Shown: piece after piece, positions 10,838 through 23,237 of the stretch
Layout: every line of letters starts with the position of its first letter
Position numbering within the stretch: position 1 is the stretch's first letter
DNA from: JBEDUK01 sp963781595
GTDB taxonomy: Bacteria > Actinomycetota > UBA4738
NCBI GenBank assembly: GCA_963781595.1
Contig: CAWAGG010000006.1
Coordinates: 2,418,001 to 2,482,000, forward strand
Direction: 5' to 3'
DNA length: 64,000 bases
Program-made: the position numbers and the translations under genes
The notes under the pieces: generated by a model
Database searches by the model: none
Told to the model about the DNA's origin: nothing
What the model saw: only the letters and a program-made list of their open reading frames with translations

Positions 10838-10866
10838 TTGACACCCTCGGGGGGCGGCCGTATGAT
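10838..10866 (+). promoter_or_regulatory. rRNA operon promoter (sigma-A type)
   Basis: TTGACA at 10838-10843, a 17-nt spacer, and TATGAT at 10861-10866. The -35 is perfect and the -10 has one mismatch to consensus, by far the best such promoter in the window. It sits about 340 nt before mature 16S, the expected place for the rRNA transcription start. Confidence 0.9.
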
Positions 10867-11207
10867 AGCCGATGGCCCTGGGAACGACCGGGGCCGGGGC
10901 TCCGCCCGGGGCCGGTCCCTGATAACGGAACACCGAAGGAGGGATCCCTGACGTAACGCCGGGTTGTTGACCTTGGCAGATCGTCAGGGGTCGCCGGGGA
11001 ACCGGCGGCCTCGTTCGTGTCCCGGGACCGCAAGGGACCGCGGGTGGGTGCGTTCGCACCTTGAGAACTGAACAGCGATGCCAAAAGCCAGTGCATGCAA
11101 CTGCCCCGTTACCGCCGGGAAGGGTCCTCGTGACCCCAGCCGGCGGACGACGAGGATGTACTCATGAAGCAAGTCCGGACGGACATCAACCGGCCGGATC
11201 GAAATCT
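10867..11207 (+). other. rRNA leader region
   Basis: Non-coding leader between the promoter and mature 16S. It holds GC-rich inverted segments (around 10884-10920) and CCTTGAGAACT at 11059-11069. The same 11 bases recur in the 16S-23S spacer at 13026-13036, so this is probably a conserved antitermination or processing element used before both large rRNAs. No second clear promoter was found. Confidence 0.6.
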
Positions 11208-16181
<4,974 letters not shown>

Positions 16182-16273
16182 TTGCTCGCGCTCGCTATCC
16201 AGTTCCCGGTCCGACGATCGTCGGCGTTCCGACGCCGTGGTCCCGGTCCGAGGCTCGCTCGCACCCTCATAGC

Positions 16274-16391
16274 GTTTCGGTGGCTATGGCGGAGGGGAGA
16301 CACCCGGCTCCATTCCGAACCCGGAAGTTAAGCCCTCCAGCGCCGATGGTACTGCCCTGGTGACGGGGTGGGAGAGTAGGTCGCCGCCGAG
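16274..16391 (+). rRNA. rrf: 5S ribosomal RNA
   Basis: About 118 nt. It carries the loop sequences CCATTCCGAACCCGGAAGTTAAG and the closing GGGAGAGTAGGTCGC segment of 5S rRNA, 92 nt after 23S and directly before the terminator hairpin. Ends are estimated from the terminal helix. Confidence 0.93.
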
Positions 16392-16398
16392 ACTTCGT

Positions 16399-16437
16399 AC
16401 GACGAAGGGCTCCCCGACGTGGGGAGCCCTTCGTCGT
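16399..16437 (+). terminator. Terminator hairpin of the rRNA operon
   Basis: A perfect 17-bp inverted repeat (16399-16415 and 16421-16437) around the 5-nt loop GACGT, directly after 5S. No U tract follows, as is usual in high-GC actinobacterial terminators. It probably also shields the convergent MBL gene. Confidence 0.85.
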
Positions 16438-16492
16438 CCCCGCGATCGGTGTCGACCACCGCGCCGATGCGACGATGCGCGCCCGGATGCCC

Positions 16493-17428
16493 TCAGGCTC
16501 GCCCCGGATGCTTGGACAGGTACCGGATGATGCCGGCGGCGTTCGGGCCGTAGCTGGACAGGAACTCGTAGCGCGCGGGTTCGACCCCCGCGGAGGCCGC
16601 CGACTCGGTCTCGGAGGCCGTGGCGGTCCGCAGGCTCGACTCGATCCGGTCAGGGGGCGTTCCTCCCTCCAGCGCCTCGCGGACCGCCGCCGTCCAGGCG
16701 TACAAGCGCTCGATCGCGAGCTCACACGTCGCCTCGACCGACGGGGCCGGCCCGAAGTGGCTGAAGACGAGGCAGGGCGGTTCGACCGCCTGGGCGCGTC
16801 GGATGCTCTGGACCGCCAGCTCGAGATCGAACTCCGGAGCCGGCGCCGCCGGCCTGAGCATCGCCAGCTCGGGGAGGTACGTGCCGAGCCCGTCGCCCGT
16901 GAACAACGCACCGGTGGCCGAGTCGATCAGGAATACCTCGTGGCTCGCGTGGCCTGGGGCCTCCATGACCCGCAGCGTTCGTTCGCCGAGGTCGATCACG
17001 GTTCCTTCCTCCATGACCTGGAGGCGATCGTTCGGGACCGGTTCGACGGCGCCGAAGGTCGCGGCCACGTGGTCGGCGCCGTACGTCCGGATCGTGCTCG
17101 CGACGAGCCGTGCAGGGTCGGCGAGATGCGGTGCGCCGCGGCCGTGCACCCAGATCGTGGCACGTGGGTACGCGGAGGCGATCGCGCCCGCACCTCCCGC
17201 GTGGTCGAGGTGGATGTGCGACACCGCCACGTGCGCGAGGTCCTCCCGACCGATGCCGAGCGCTCCGAGGGTCTCGCACACCGCGGGTGCGCACCTTCCA
17301 GGACCCGTCTCGATCAAGGCGGGTCGCTCGGCGCGGACCAGGTACGCGGCCGTGATCCGGGCCGTGCCGGCCATCATCGTGTCGATCCCGGTGATCCCCG
17401 GAGCCACCTCAAAGGTTGCGGTTGGCAC
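16493..17428 (-). CDS. MBL-fold metallohydrolase
   Basis: 311 aa from a GTG. The metal-binding signature SHIHLDHAGG (His71, His73, Asp75, His76) is present, with further ligands in APGHASHE and FSHFGPAP, and GDGLGTYLP providing the bridging Asp. This is a complete metallo-beta-lactamase fold, with a C-terminal helical extension (YAWTAAVREAL) like those of glyoxalase-II or lactonase-like members. Substrate unknown. The gene faces the rRNA operon and is transcribed toward it. No close neighbours suggest a pathway. Confidence 0.85.
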   Translation of the reverse strand: MPTATFEVAPGITGIDTMMAGTARITAAYLVRAERPALIETGPGRCAPAVCETLGALGIGREDLAHVAVSHIHLDHAGGAGAIASAYPRATIWVHGRGAPHLADPARLVASTIRTYGADHVAATFGAVEPVPNDRLQVMEEGTVIDLGERTLRVMEAPGHASHEVFLIDSATGALFTGDGLGTYLPELAMLRPAAPAPEFDLELAVQSIRRAQAVEPPCLVFSHFGPAPSVEATCELAIERLYAWTAAVREALEGGTPPDRIESSLRTATASETESAASAGVEPARYEFLSSYGPNAAGIIRYLSKHPGRA

Positions 17429-17523
17429 GCGCGGGAGTGTACCCGCCGGGCCTCCCCGGCCGGCGTGTCGAACCTCGATGTCGGTGGCACGGTCTACCGT
17501 TGCCGCGATGGAAGGAGGGAGCC

Positions 17524-17841
17524 GTGGTCGCGGTCAACGTGGTCGTCCTCGCCGGACGGCTGTCCGACACGCCCGAGGTCAAGACCATGCCGTCGGGTGA
17601 CAGCGTGACCAGGTTCCGCCTCCACGTTCCGGAAGCCGGTAAGCGAGTGCTCCCTCTCCCGGTTTCCGCGTGGGACAGGATCGCGCGCCGCGCCTGCGAG
17701 CCCTTGACGAAGGGGGACGAGGTGCTGGTCCGCGGACACCTGATCCGGCGGTTCTTCCGGGACGGGGGCGGGGGCCGGTCGGTCACGGAGGTGGTGGCAA
17801 CGGAGGTGAAGAAGCTCGAGCGTCCGGATCCAGACCGGTAG
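17524..17841 (+). CDS. Single-strand DNA-binding-like OB-fold protein
   Basis: 105 aa. It begins VAVNVVVLAGRLSDTPEVK, the first strands of an SSB OB-fold, followed by GDSVTRFRLHV and GDEVLVRGHLIRRFF, then EVVATEVKKLE. The Gly- and acidic-rich C-terminal tail of housekeeping SSB is absent, so this is a short accessory SSB paralogue rather than the main SSB. The GTG at 17524 has a strong Shine-Dalgarno (GGAAGGAGGG ending 3 nt before), which fixes the start. It converges on the DUF1015 gene. Confidence 0.8.
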   Translation: MVAVNVVVLAGRLSDTPEVKTMPSGDSVTRFRLHVPEAGKRVLPLPVSAWDRIARRACEPLTKGDEVLVRGHLIRRFFRDGGGGRSVTEVVATEVKKLERPDPDR

Positions 17842-17900
17842 CGGTAGCGGCTCGTGATCCGTGCCACGGCACGCTCAAGAGGACGTCGCGCCCGCGTGGG

Positions 17901-19112
17901 TCAGGGGTCGAACGGACGGATGACCAGGCCGGTTCGGGGCTTCGGCCAGAAGTAGGTCGACTTCTCCGGCAGCGTCTCACCGCTGCTGATCACCGCGTGG
18001 ACCGTCTCCACGTGGGTCGGCGGCAGGATGAACGCCGCGGAGGCGGAACCCGAGCGGACCATCGCCTCGGCGGCGATGGGATCGTGGACGAAGGCCAGGT
18101 CGCCGTGCTCGACCTCGGCGAGCACGTGCTCGTGCAGCGTCCGGACGGTCGGCGGGGCCCCGTCCAGGACGGCCACCCGATACGTGGGCATGCCGTCCTC
18201 GAGGCGGATGACGCCCACCGTGAGACGATCGTCCCGGAGCTGACGCAACAAGGCAGGGAGGTCCTCGACGGGGTCGCCGATGCCCGCCACGTCCGATACA
18301 TCGGGCAAGGCGTCCGGACCGGCGACCGGTCGACCCGCGAGCAGGGCCCGATGGATCGGGAGCACGAGAGGGTCCTCGGACGTGGCGTCGACGAGCAGCA
18401 TCATCATCCGGTCCCACGGCCCGGGCCCCGCGGCCGCGTCCATCTCGCGCTGGTACGCGGCGGCGACCGAGTACCGGTGGTGGCCGTCGGCGATCATCAG
18501 GGCCTGCTCGCCGAGCGCCCGACAGGCAGCCTCGCCGTCCCCCTTGACCCACAGCCTGTGGCGCGTGCCGGCCTCGTCGGTCGTCTCGAGCGCCGGCGGC
18601 CCGGCCGCGGCGGCCTCGATCAGGGCGACGGCGGCCGGGCACGGGCCCGGATACACCGCGTGCACGGCGGAAAGGTTCGCGCGCACGGCGCGGAGCAGGG
18701 CGAGCCGATCGCGTTCGGGACCGGGCATCGTTCGCTCGTGCGGTATCACCCCGGTCCCGAACGGTTCAAGCTCGACCGCCGCGATCACCCCGCGGACGGT
18801 GCGTTCGCGGCCGCGGTCCGTGAAGCCGAACTCGTAGGGGTACACGGCCGGACCCGGCGTCAGGGTGAGGACGCCCTCCCTTCGCCACTCACGCAGTGTG
18901 GTCGCGGCCCGCGAGTACCGGTTCGTCGTCTCATCGTCGCCCGGGAGGTGGCGACCCCGGATCAGACGGATCGCGTTGAACGGGCTCGCGTCGTAGTAGC
19001 GATCCCGATCCGTCTCGTCGATCACGTCGTACGGTGGCGTCGTCAGCGCATCCAACGGCCCGGCGACGGCGGTGTCGTAGAGCAGACCGACGAAGGGTCG
19101 TATCCTCGGCAC
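17901..19112 (-). CDS. DUF1015 family protein (HTH-lacking, SpoU-unrelated conserved protein)
   Basis: 403 aa. It starts PRIRPFVGLLYD, contains LTTPPYDVI, RYSRAATTLREW, ADGHHRYSVAAAYQ and ends YFWPKPRTGLVIRPFDP. These are the hallmarks of the DUF1015 family, whose biochemical role is not established to my knowledge. The GTG at 19112 abuts the GTG of the divergent TPR gene. TATAAA on this strand (19124-19119) ends exactly 6 nt before the start, predicting a leaderless mRNA. Confidence 0.85.
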   Translation of the reverse strand: MPRIRPFVGLLYDTAVAGPLDALTTPPYDVIDETDRDRYYDASPFNAIRLIRGRHLPGDDETTNRYSRAATTLREWRREGVLTLTPGPAVYPYEFGFTDRGRERTVRGVIAAVELEPFGTGVIPHERTMPGPERDRLALLRAVRANLSAVHAVYPGPCPAAVALIEAAAAGPPALETTDEAGTRHRLWVKGDGEAACRALGEQALMIADGHHRYSVAAAYQREMDAAAGPGPWDRMMMLLVDATSEDPLVLPIHRALLAGRPVAGPDALPDVSDVAGIGDPVEDLPALLRQLRDDRLTVGVIRLEDGMPTYRVAVLDGAPPTVRTLHEHVLAEVEHGDLAFVHDPIAAEAMVRSGSASAAFILPPTHVETVHAVISSGETLPEKSTYFWPKPRTGLVIRPFDP

Positions 19113-19124
19113 GTGACCTTTATA
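19101..19124. promoter_or_regulatory. Back-to-back divergent leaderless promoters
   Basis: The plus-strand -10 TATCCT (19101-19106) is followed by 6 nt and then GTG at 19113. The minus-strand -10 TATAAA (19124-19119) is followed by 6 nt and then GTG at 19112. The two starts form the palindrome CACGTG, and each -10 lies inside the other gene's first codons. The 6-nt spacing places each transcription start on the first base of the start codon. Confidence 0.7.
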
Positions 19125-19565
19125 GAGGACGGAGGAGGGCATGCGGCGGGCGGATCCCCGGTGCCGGACGCGGACGGGACGTCTGCGGGACCCTCGAGGC
19201 AGGGTCGCCGCGCGCTCGAGGCGTACGAGCTCCTGCAGCGCGCGCAGGACTTCCTGCGCCGCGGTCATCCCCATCAGGCTGCGCTCCTGCTGGGCAGGGC
19301 GAAGCTGCTGGAGCCCGAGAAGGGTTCGATCCGTGAGGCGCTCGGCCGGGCCCTGTACCTCACGGGCCGCAACGCGATGGCGCGCAGGGAGTTCGCCAAG
19401 GCGATCCAGATCGACCCGGTGAACGACTACGCACATTTCGGATTGGCGCTCTCGTGCGCCAAGACGGGCCAACGGTCGCGCGCGGTCGCCCACCTGAAGC
19501 TCGCGATCGCGATGCACCCCGATGTCGACGACTACCGGGTCGCGCTGGCCCGGCTGACCGCGTGA
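19113..19565 (+). CDS. Tetratricopeptide-repeat protein
   Basis: 150 aa from GTG at 19113. The N-terminal 30 residues are low-complexity. Helical repeats follow: AYELLQRAQDFLRRGHPHQA, then GSIREALGRALYLTGR, and FAKAIQIDPVNDYAHFGLAL with SRAVAHLKLAIAMHPDVDDY, giving about three TPR units. It is probably a protein-interaction scaffold. Mycobacterium has a TPR protein (Rv1691) at the same place before the HAD phosphatase gene. Its stop codon overlaps the next gene's GTG (GTGA), indicating translational coupling. A later GTG in frame is a possible alternative start. Confidence 0.8.
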   Translation: MTFIEDGGGHAAGGSPVPDADGTSAGPSRQGRRALEAYELLQRAQDFLRRGHPHQAALLLGRAKLLEPEKGSIREALGRALYLTGRNAMARREFAKAIQIDPVNDYAHFGLALSCAKTGQRSRAVAHLKLAIAMHPDVDDYRVALARLTA

Positions 19566-20875
19566 CCGCGCACTCCGAGCCAGCCCCAGCCGGCCTCGAC
19601 GCACCGCCAGCGACGCGCGATCCGACCCCCCTCCTCGAACGCTACGACGCGATCGTGTTCGACCTCGACGGCGTATTGCACCGTGGGGACCGGGTCGTCG
19701 CGAGCGCTCCCGCGGTCCTCGCGCGGGCGAGGGAGCGTGACGTGCCGATCGTGTTCCTCACGAACAACTCGTCCCGGACGCCGGAACAGGTCGCCGACCG
19801 TCTCTCGGACCTTGGACTGCCCGCGGACCCGGACGAGGTCGTGACGTCGGCGCTGGCGACGGCCTCGATGCTGGAAGGCGAGGGGGTCGCCGGCAGGACG
19901 GCGTTCGTGGTCGGCGAGCGCGGGATCCGTGACGCGCTCGTGGCGGCCGGCGTCCGCGTGCTCGACGGCGAACCTGCGCGTGCCGACCTCGTCGTGGTCG
20001 GCTGGGATCGGTCCGCGGACTACGCGAAGCTCCGGACGGCGTCCCTGCTGGTCCAGCGGGGCGCACGTCTCGTCGCGACGAACGCCGACCGTTCGTTCCC
20101 TGCGGCCGATGGCCTCTGGCCGGGAGCGGGAGCGCTCCTGGCGACCATCACGACGACGACCGGCGCGAACGCGACCGTCGTCGGGAAACCCGCCCGGCCG
20201 ATGTTCGAAGCCGCGGCGCGAAAGGCCGGTGCGCGTCGCCCGTTGATGGTCGGCGACAGGCTCGATACCGACGTCGCCGGCGCGGCTGGGGTCGGCTGGG
20301 ATTCGCTCCTGGTGCTGTCCGGCACGACGCGAGCCGTCGACCTGGTGCCGGCCGTCGCGCTGCCGACCTACGTCGCATCGGATGTCGAGGCGCTCCTGCA
20401 CCCCCGGACCGCGGCGCGTCCTCGGATGGCCGCGCTCGACGACGTCGACGGCATCGCGGCGCTCCTCGCCTCCGCGGGGCTGCCGGTTGACGGGGTGGCG
20501 GATCGCCTCGGGCGGACGGTCATCCTTCCCGGTTCCGGTGGTTCCGCGCCAGACGGTGGCTCCCACGCCACGGGGATACCGGTCGCGACGGCGGCGGTGG
20601 TTCCGGTGGAGGGTGCGACGTACCTGCGTTCGGTCGCGGTTCGACCGGACGTGCGCGGCCAGGGCCTCGGGCTGCTCGCCACGGCCGCTGCGCTCCGGCT
20701 CGCGGATCCGACGGCCCCCGCGTTCCTCGTGACCGACGATGCGATGGGGCTGTTCGAACGCCTGGGGTTCGAGCCGGTGCAGCGCGAGGAGGCGCCTCCC
20801 GCCATCCTGCGCATCGCCGAGGATCAGGGCTGCGGATCGTCGGGCGTCTCGATGCGCCTCGAAGCTCGCGCCTGA
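19562..20875 (+). CDS. HAD-superfamily phosphatase (NagD-like) fused to a GNAT-like domain
   Basis: 437 aa. The N-terminal HAD part (about residues 28-275) has the nucleophile motif FDLDGVLHRGD (Asp34, Asp36), FLTNNSSRT, VGKPARPMF and GDRLDTDVAGA, typical of the NagD/phosphoglycolate or glycerol-3-phosphate phosphatase group (Rv1692 position in Mycobacterium). The C-terminal part (about 290-437) reads like an acetyltransferase: TYLRSVAVRPDVRGQGLG is a good acetyl-CoA P-loop region, then FLVTDDAMGLFERLGFEP. The two-domain fusion is contiguous in one frame. Substrates unknown. It overlaps the TPR gene by 4 nt. Confidence 0.85.
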   Translation: MTAHSEPAPAGLDAPPATRDPTPLLERYDAIVFDLDGVLHRGDRVVASAPAVLARARERDVPIVFLTNNSSRTPEQVADRLSDLGLPADPDEVVTSALATASMLEGEGVAGRTAFVVGERGIRDALVAAGVRVLDGEPARADLVVVGWDRSADYAKLRTASLLVQRGARLVATNADRSFPAADGLWPGAGALLATITTTTGANATVVGKPARPMFEAAARKAGARRPLMVGDRLDTDVAGAAGVGWDSLLVLSGTTRAVDLVPAVALPTYVASDVEALLHPRTAARPRMAALDDVDGIAALLASAGLPVDGVADRLGRTVILPGSGGSAPDGGSHATGIPVATAAVVPVEGATYLRSVAVRPDVRGQGLGLLATAAALRLADPTAPAFLVTDDAMGLFERLGFEPVQREEAPPAILRIAEDQGCGSSGVSMRLEARA

Positions 20876-20906
20876 CGCCGGTCCACCCCGCCACCGCGGA
20901 CCGGCG
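20876..20906. terminator. Hairpin between convergent genes
   Basis: A perfect 9-bp inverted repeat, CGCCGGTCC (20876-20884) and GGACCGGCG (20898-20906), directly after the HAD-GNAT stop and 10 nt before the end of the converging gene. It is placed to end transcription from both sides. There is no T tract. Confidence 0.5.
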
Positions 20907-20916
20907 CCGCGGGCCG

Positions 20917-21264
20917 TCAGGCGAGCTTGCGCAGGCGCAGCAGGTCCGAGACGCTCGCCTCGATCTTGACCTGTCCTGACACGAACGCCGAGAACAGCGA
21001 GCTCTTCCCATCGACGATCGCGACCAGATCGTCGGCGTCCACGCGGATCTTCACGTCGGCACGATCGGGCGCACCCCGGTGCAGGCGGTCCATGCGCCCG
21101 TCGTGCATCACGGTCCAGTAGTCGGCGTCGAGGTCCGGCACCCGGACGGAGATGACGCGGTCCTCCGGCATGGTGCGAGCGAGCTTGCCCTGCGCCTCGT
21201 CCGCATCGGCCAGTCGCGCGATCAGTTCGCGCAGCTTCGCCTCGACCTCGCGCTTCGTAGCCAT
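20917..21264 (-). CDS. SCP2 sterol-binding-domain-like protein
   Basis: 115 aa. After a charged helix (residues 2-35), the segment DRVISVRVPDLDADYWTVM..ADVKIRVDADDLVAIVDGKS and FVSGQVKIEASVSDLLRLRKL resembles the SCP2 fold, including the G-x-V/I-K-I-x-G-style last strand. SCP2 domains bind hydrophobic ligands; no ligand can be named here. The ATG at 21264 is the only start giving a compact protein. It is divergent from tlyA with about 150 nt between. Confidence 0.65.
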   Translation of the reverse strand: MATKREVEAKLRELIARLADADEAQGKLARTMPEDRVISVRVPDLDADYWTVMHDGRMDRLHRGAPDRADVKIRVDADDLVAIVDGKSSLFSAFVSGQVKIEASVSDLLRLRKLA

Positions 21265-21412
21265 ACGACGGTGCCCCTCGTGGCCGCCCATACACGCGGG
21301 CCGACTCGTCCTGTCCCTCGTGCGGAGCACTCCGAGCCGAGCGAACCGGCCAGAGCGGCCGAAGTATACCCGCGGGGGTTGCGCCCCCCGGGTGCGTCGT
21401 ATGCTCCGGCAC

Positions 21413-22228
21413 ATGCGCCGCCGCCTCGACGCCGAACTCGTCCGCCGCGGGCTGCTCGAGTCACGTTCGGCCGCGGCCGACGCGATCCGCGCAGGGCTGG
21501 TGACGGTCGGCGGACGGCCCGCGTTCAAGGCCGCGACGCTCGTCGCTCCCGATCAGCCGCTCGCGCTCACGCCACGGTCGCGTCCGTTCGTCTCGCGCGC
21601 TGGCGCGAAGCTGGCCGCCGCCCTGGACCGGTTCGGGGTGGATCCCACCGGCCGTCACGCGCTCGACGTGGGCGCGTCGACCGGCGGGTTCACGGACGCC
21701 CTGCTGCGCCGGGGCGCGGCCGAGGTGGTCGCCGTCGACGTGGGGTACGGTCAGCTCGACTGGTCGCTGCGGACCGACCCGAGGGTGACCGTGCTCGAGC
21801 GGACGAACGCGCGGACCCTGCGGCCGGAGATGCTGCCCTTCAGGCCCGACCTGGTGACGGCGGACGTGTCCTTCATCTCGCTGCGGCTCATCGTTCCGGT
21901 CCTGACGAGCGTCGGCGCCGATCGCGTCGATGCCATCCTGCTGGTCAAGCCGCAGTTCGAAGCGGGCCGCGATGACGTGGGCGACGGTGGGGTCGTGCGT
22001 GACCCGGACGTGTGGGCCGGCGCGATCACCCGCGTCGCCGACAGCTGCGAGCGGAACGCGCTCGTCGTCGCCGGGCTCATGGCCTCCCCGCTCGTCGGGC
22101 CGGCGGGCAACGTCGAATTCTTCCTGCACGCCAGCCGACCACCGCGCCCCCGCGGCTTCGACCTCGACGGCGCCCTGGCGCAAGCCGTCGCGGAGGCGCT
22201 CGAGCTGGGGTCGACGGCCCGTGGATAG
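21413..22228 (+). CDS. tlyA: TlyA family 16S/23S rRNA 2'-O-methyltransferase
   Basis: 271 aa. The N-terminal S4 domain (LDAELVRRGLLESRSAAADAI) is followed by an FtsJ-like Rossmann methyltransferase with ALDVGASTGGFTDALL (SAM site, about residue 82), DVGYGQLDW and DVSFISLRLI, and LVKPQFEAGR. TlyA methylates 16S C1409 and 23S C1920 in mycobacteria, where it determines capreomycin sensitivity. The ATG at 21413 is chosen over 21401 because TATGCT (21400-21405) ends 7 nt before it. nadK overlaps the 3' end by 8 nt. Confidence 0.95.
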   Translation: MRRRLDAELVRRGLLESRSAAADAIRAGLVTVGGRPAFKAATLVAPDQPLALTPRSRPFVSRAGAKLAAALDRFGVDPTGRHALDVGASTGGFTDALLRRGAAEVVAVDVGYGQLDWSLRTDPRVTVLERTNARTLRPEMLPFRPDLVTADVSFISLRLIVPVLTSVGADRVDAILLVKPQFEAGRDDVGDGGVVRDPDVWAGAITRVADSCERNALVVAGLMASPLVGPAGNVEFFLHASRPPRPRGFDLDGALAQAVAEALELGSTARG

Positions 22229-23105
22229 GGTCGGGTTCGTCGTCCACTACGGGCGCCGACGGGCGTTGGAGGTCGCGGAGGCGCTCGCCGGCAGGCTGCG
22301 GGAGGCCGGCATCGCGAGCCGCTCGCTGGATCAGCCCGCCGGAGCCGATGAGGTCCGCACGAGCGAAGCGTTCGCCGAGGGCATCGACCTTGTGGTCTCG
22401 GTGGGAGGAGACGGAACGCTCCTGCGCTCGGCCCGGCTCGCCGACGAGGCCGGCGGCGTGCCGCTCCTCGCCGTCAACGTCGGCCGGGTGGGGTTCCTCA
22501 CGGAGGTGGGACCCGACGACGCCCTCGACGCCCTCGACGAGCTCCTCGCCGGCGAGGTCGTCGTGGAGGAGCGTCTCGCGCTGATGGCCGACCCCGAAGG
22601 CGCTCCGTGGACCGGCTCTCAATGGGCGTTCAACGAGATCATCGTCGAGAAGCGGGCCCGGCATCGGCTGATCACGATCGCGTCCGCCGTCGATGACACC
22701 CCGCTCACGACGTACTCGGCGGACGGGCTGATCGTCTCGACGCCGACCGGCTCCACGGCGTACTCCTTCTCCGCGCGCGGCCCGATCGTCTCGCCACGGC
22801 TCGCGTGCCTGCTCCTGACGCCCGTGGCGCCGCACATGCTGTTCGACCGGCCGGTCCTGCTCGCCCCGGACGAGGTCGTCGACCTCGAGATCCTGGGGGA
22901 CGAACCGGGCCTGCTCTCGGCGGACGGCCGTCCCTCGCTCGATCTGCCCGTCGGCGCGCGCGTCCGCGTCCGCGCGGCCCCCCGACCGGTGCGGTTGGTC
23001 CGCCGGAAGAACTCGCCGAGCTTCTACGCGGTGCTCCGGGAGAAGTTCGCGCTGCCGGCGGGGCAGGCGCCGCACGGCCCGGAGCCACGGCGCCCGCAGG
23101 CCTGA
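22221..23105 (+). CDS. nadK: NAD kinase
   Basis: 294 aa. Phosphorylates NAD to NADP. The catalytic motif VSVGGDGTLL is at about residue 60, followed by NVGRVGFL, FNEIIVEK and the Gly-rich TPTGSTAYSFSA motif that binds NAD. Length is typical. The GTG start overlaps the tlyA stop by 8 nt, and recN follows. tlyA-nadK-recN is a classic conserved trio. Confidence 0.96.
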   Translation: MDRVGFVVHYGRRRALEVAEALAGRLREAGIASRSLDQPAGADEVRTSEAFAEGIDLVVSVGGDGTLLRSARLADEAGGVPLLAVNVGRVGFLTEVGPDDALDALDELLAGEVVVEERLALMADPEGAPWTGSQWAFNEIIVEKRARHRLITIASAVDDTPLTTYSADGLIVSTPTGSTAYSFSARGPIVSPRLACLLLTPVAPHMLFDRPVLLAPDEVVDLEILGDEPGLLSADGRPSLDLPVGARVRVRAAPRPVRLVRRKNSPSFYAVLREKFALPAGQAPHGPEPRRPQA

Positions 23106-23237
23106 ATCCGTCGCCAGGAGCGAGCTGGACCGCCCGAGCGCGCGATGTCGGTGCGGATGTCGGTGCCCCGCACTACCATCCGATCCGTCGGACCGCCTTC
23201 GCCTCCCCGGGCCGGATGCGTGGATAGGATGTGACCG

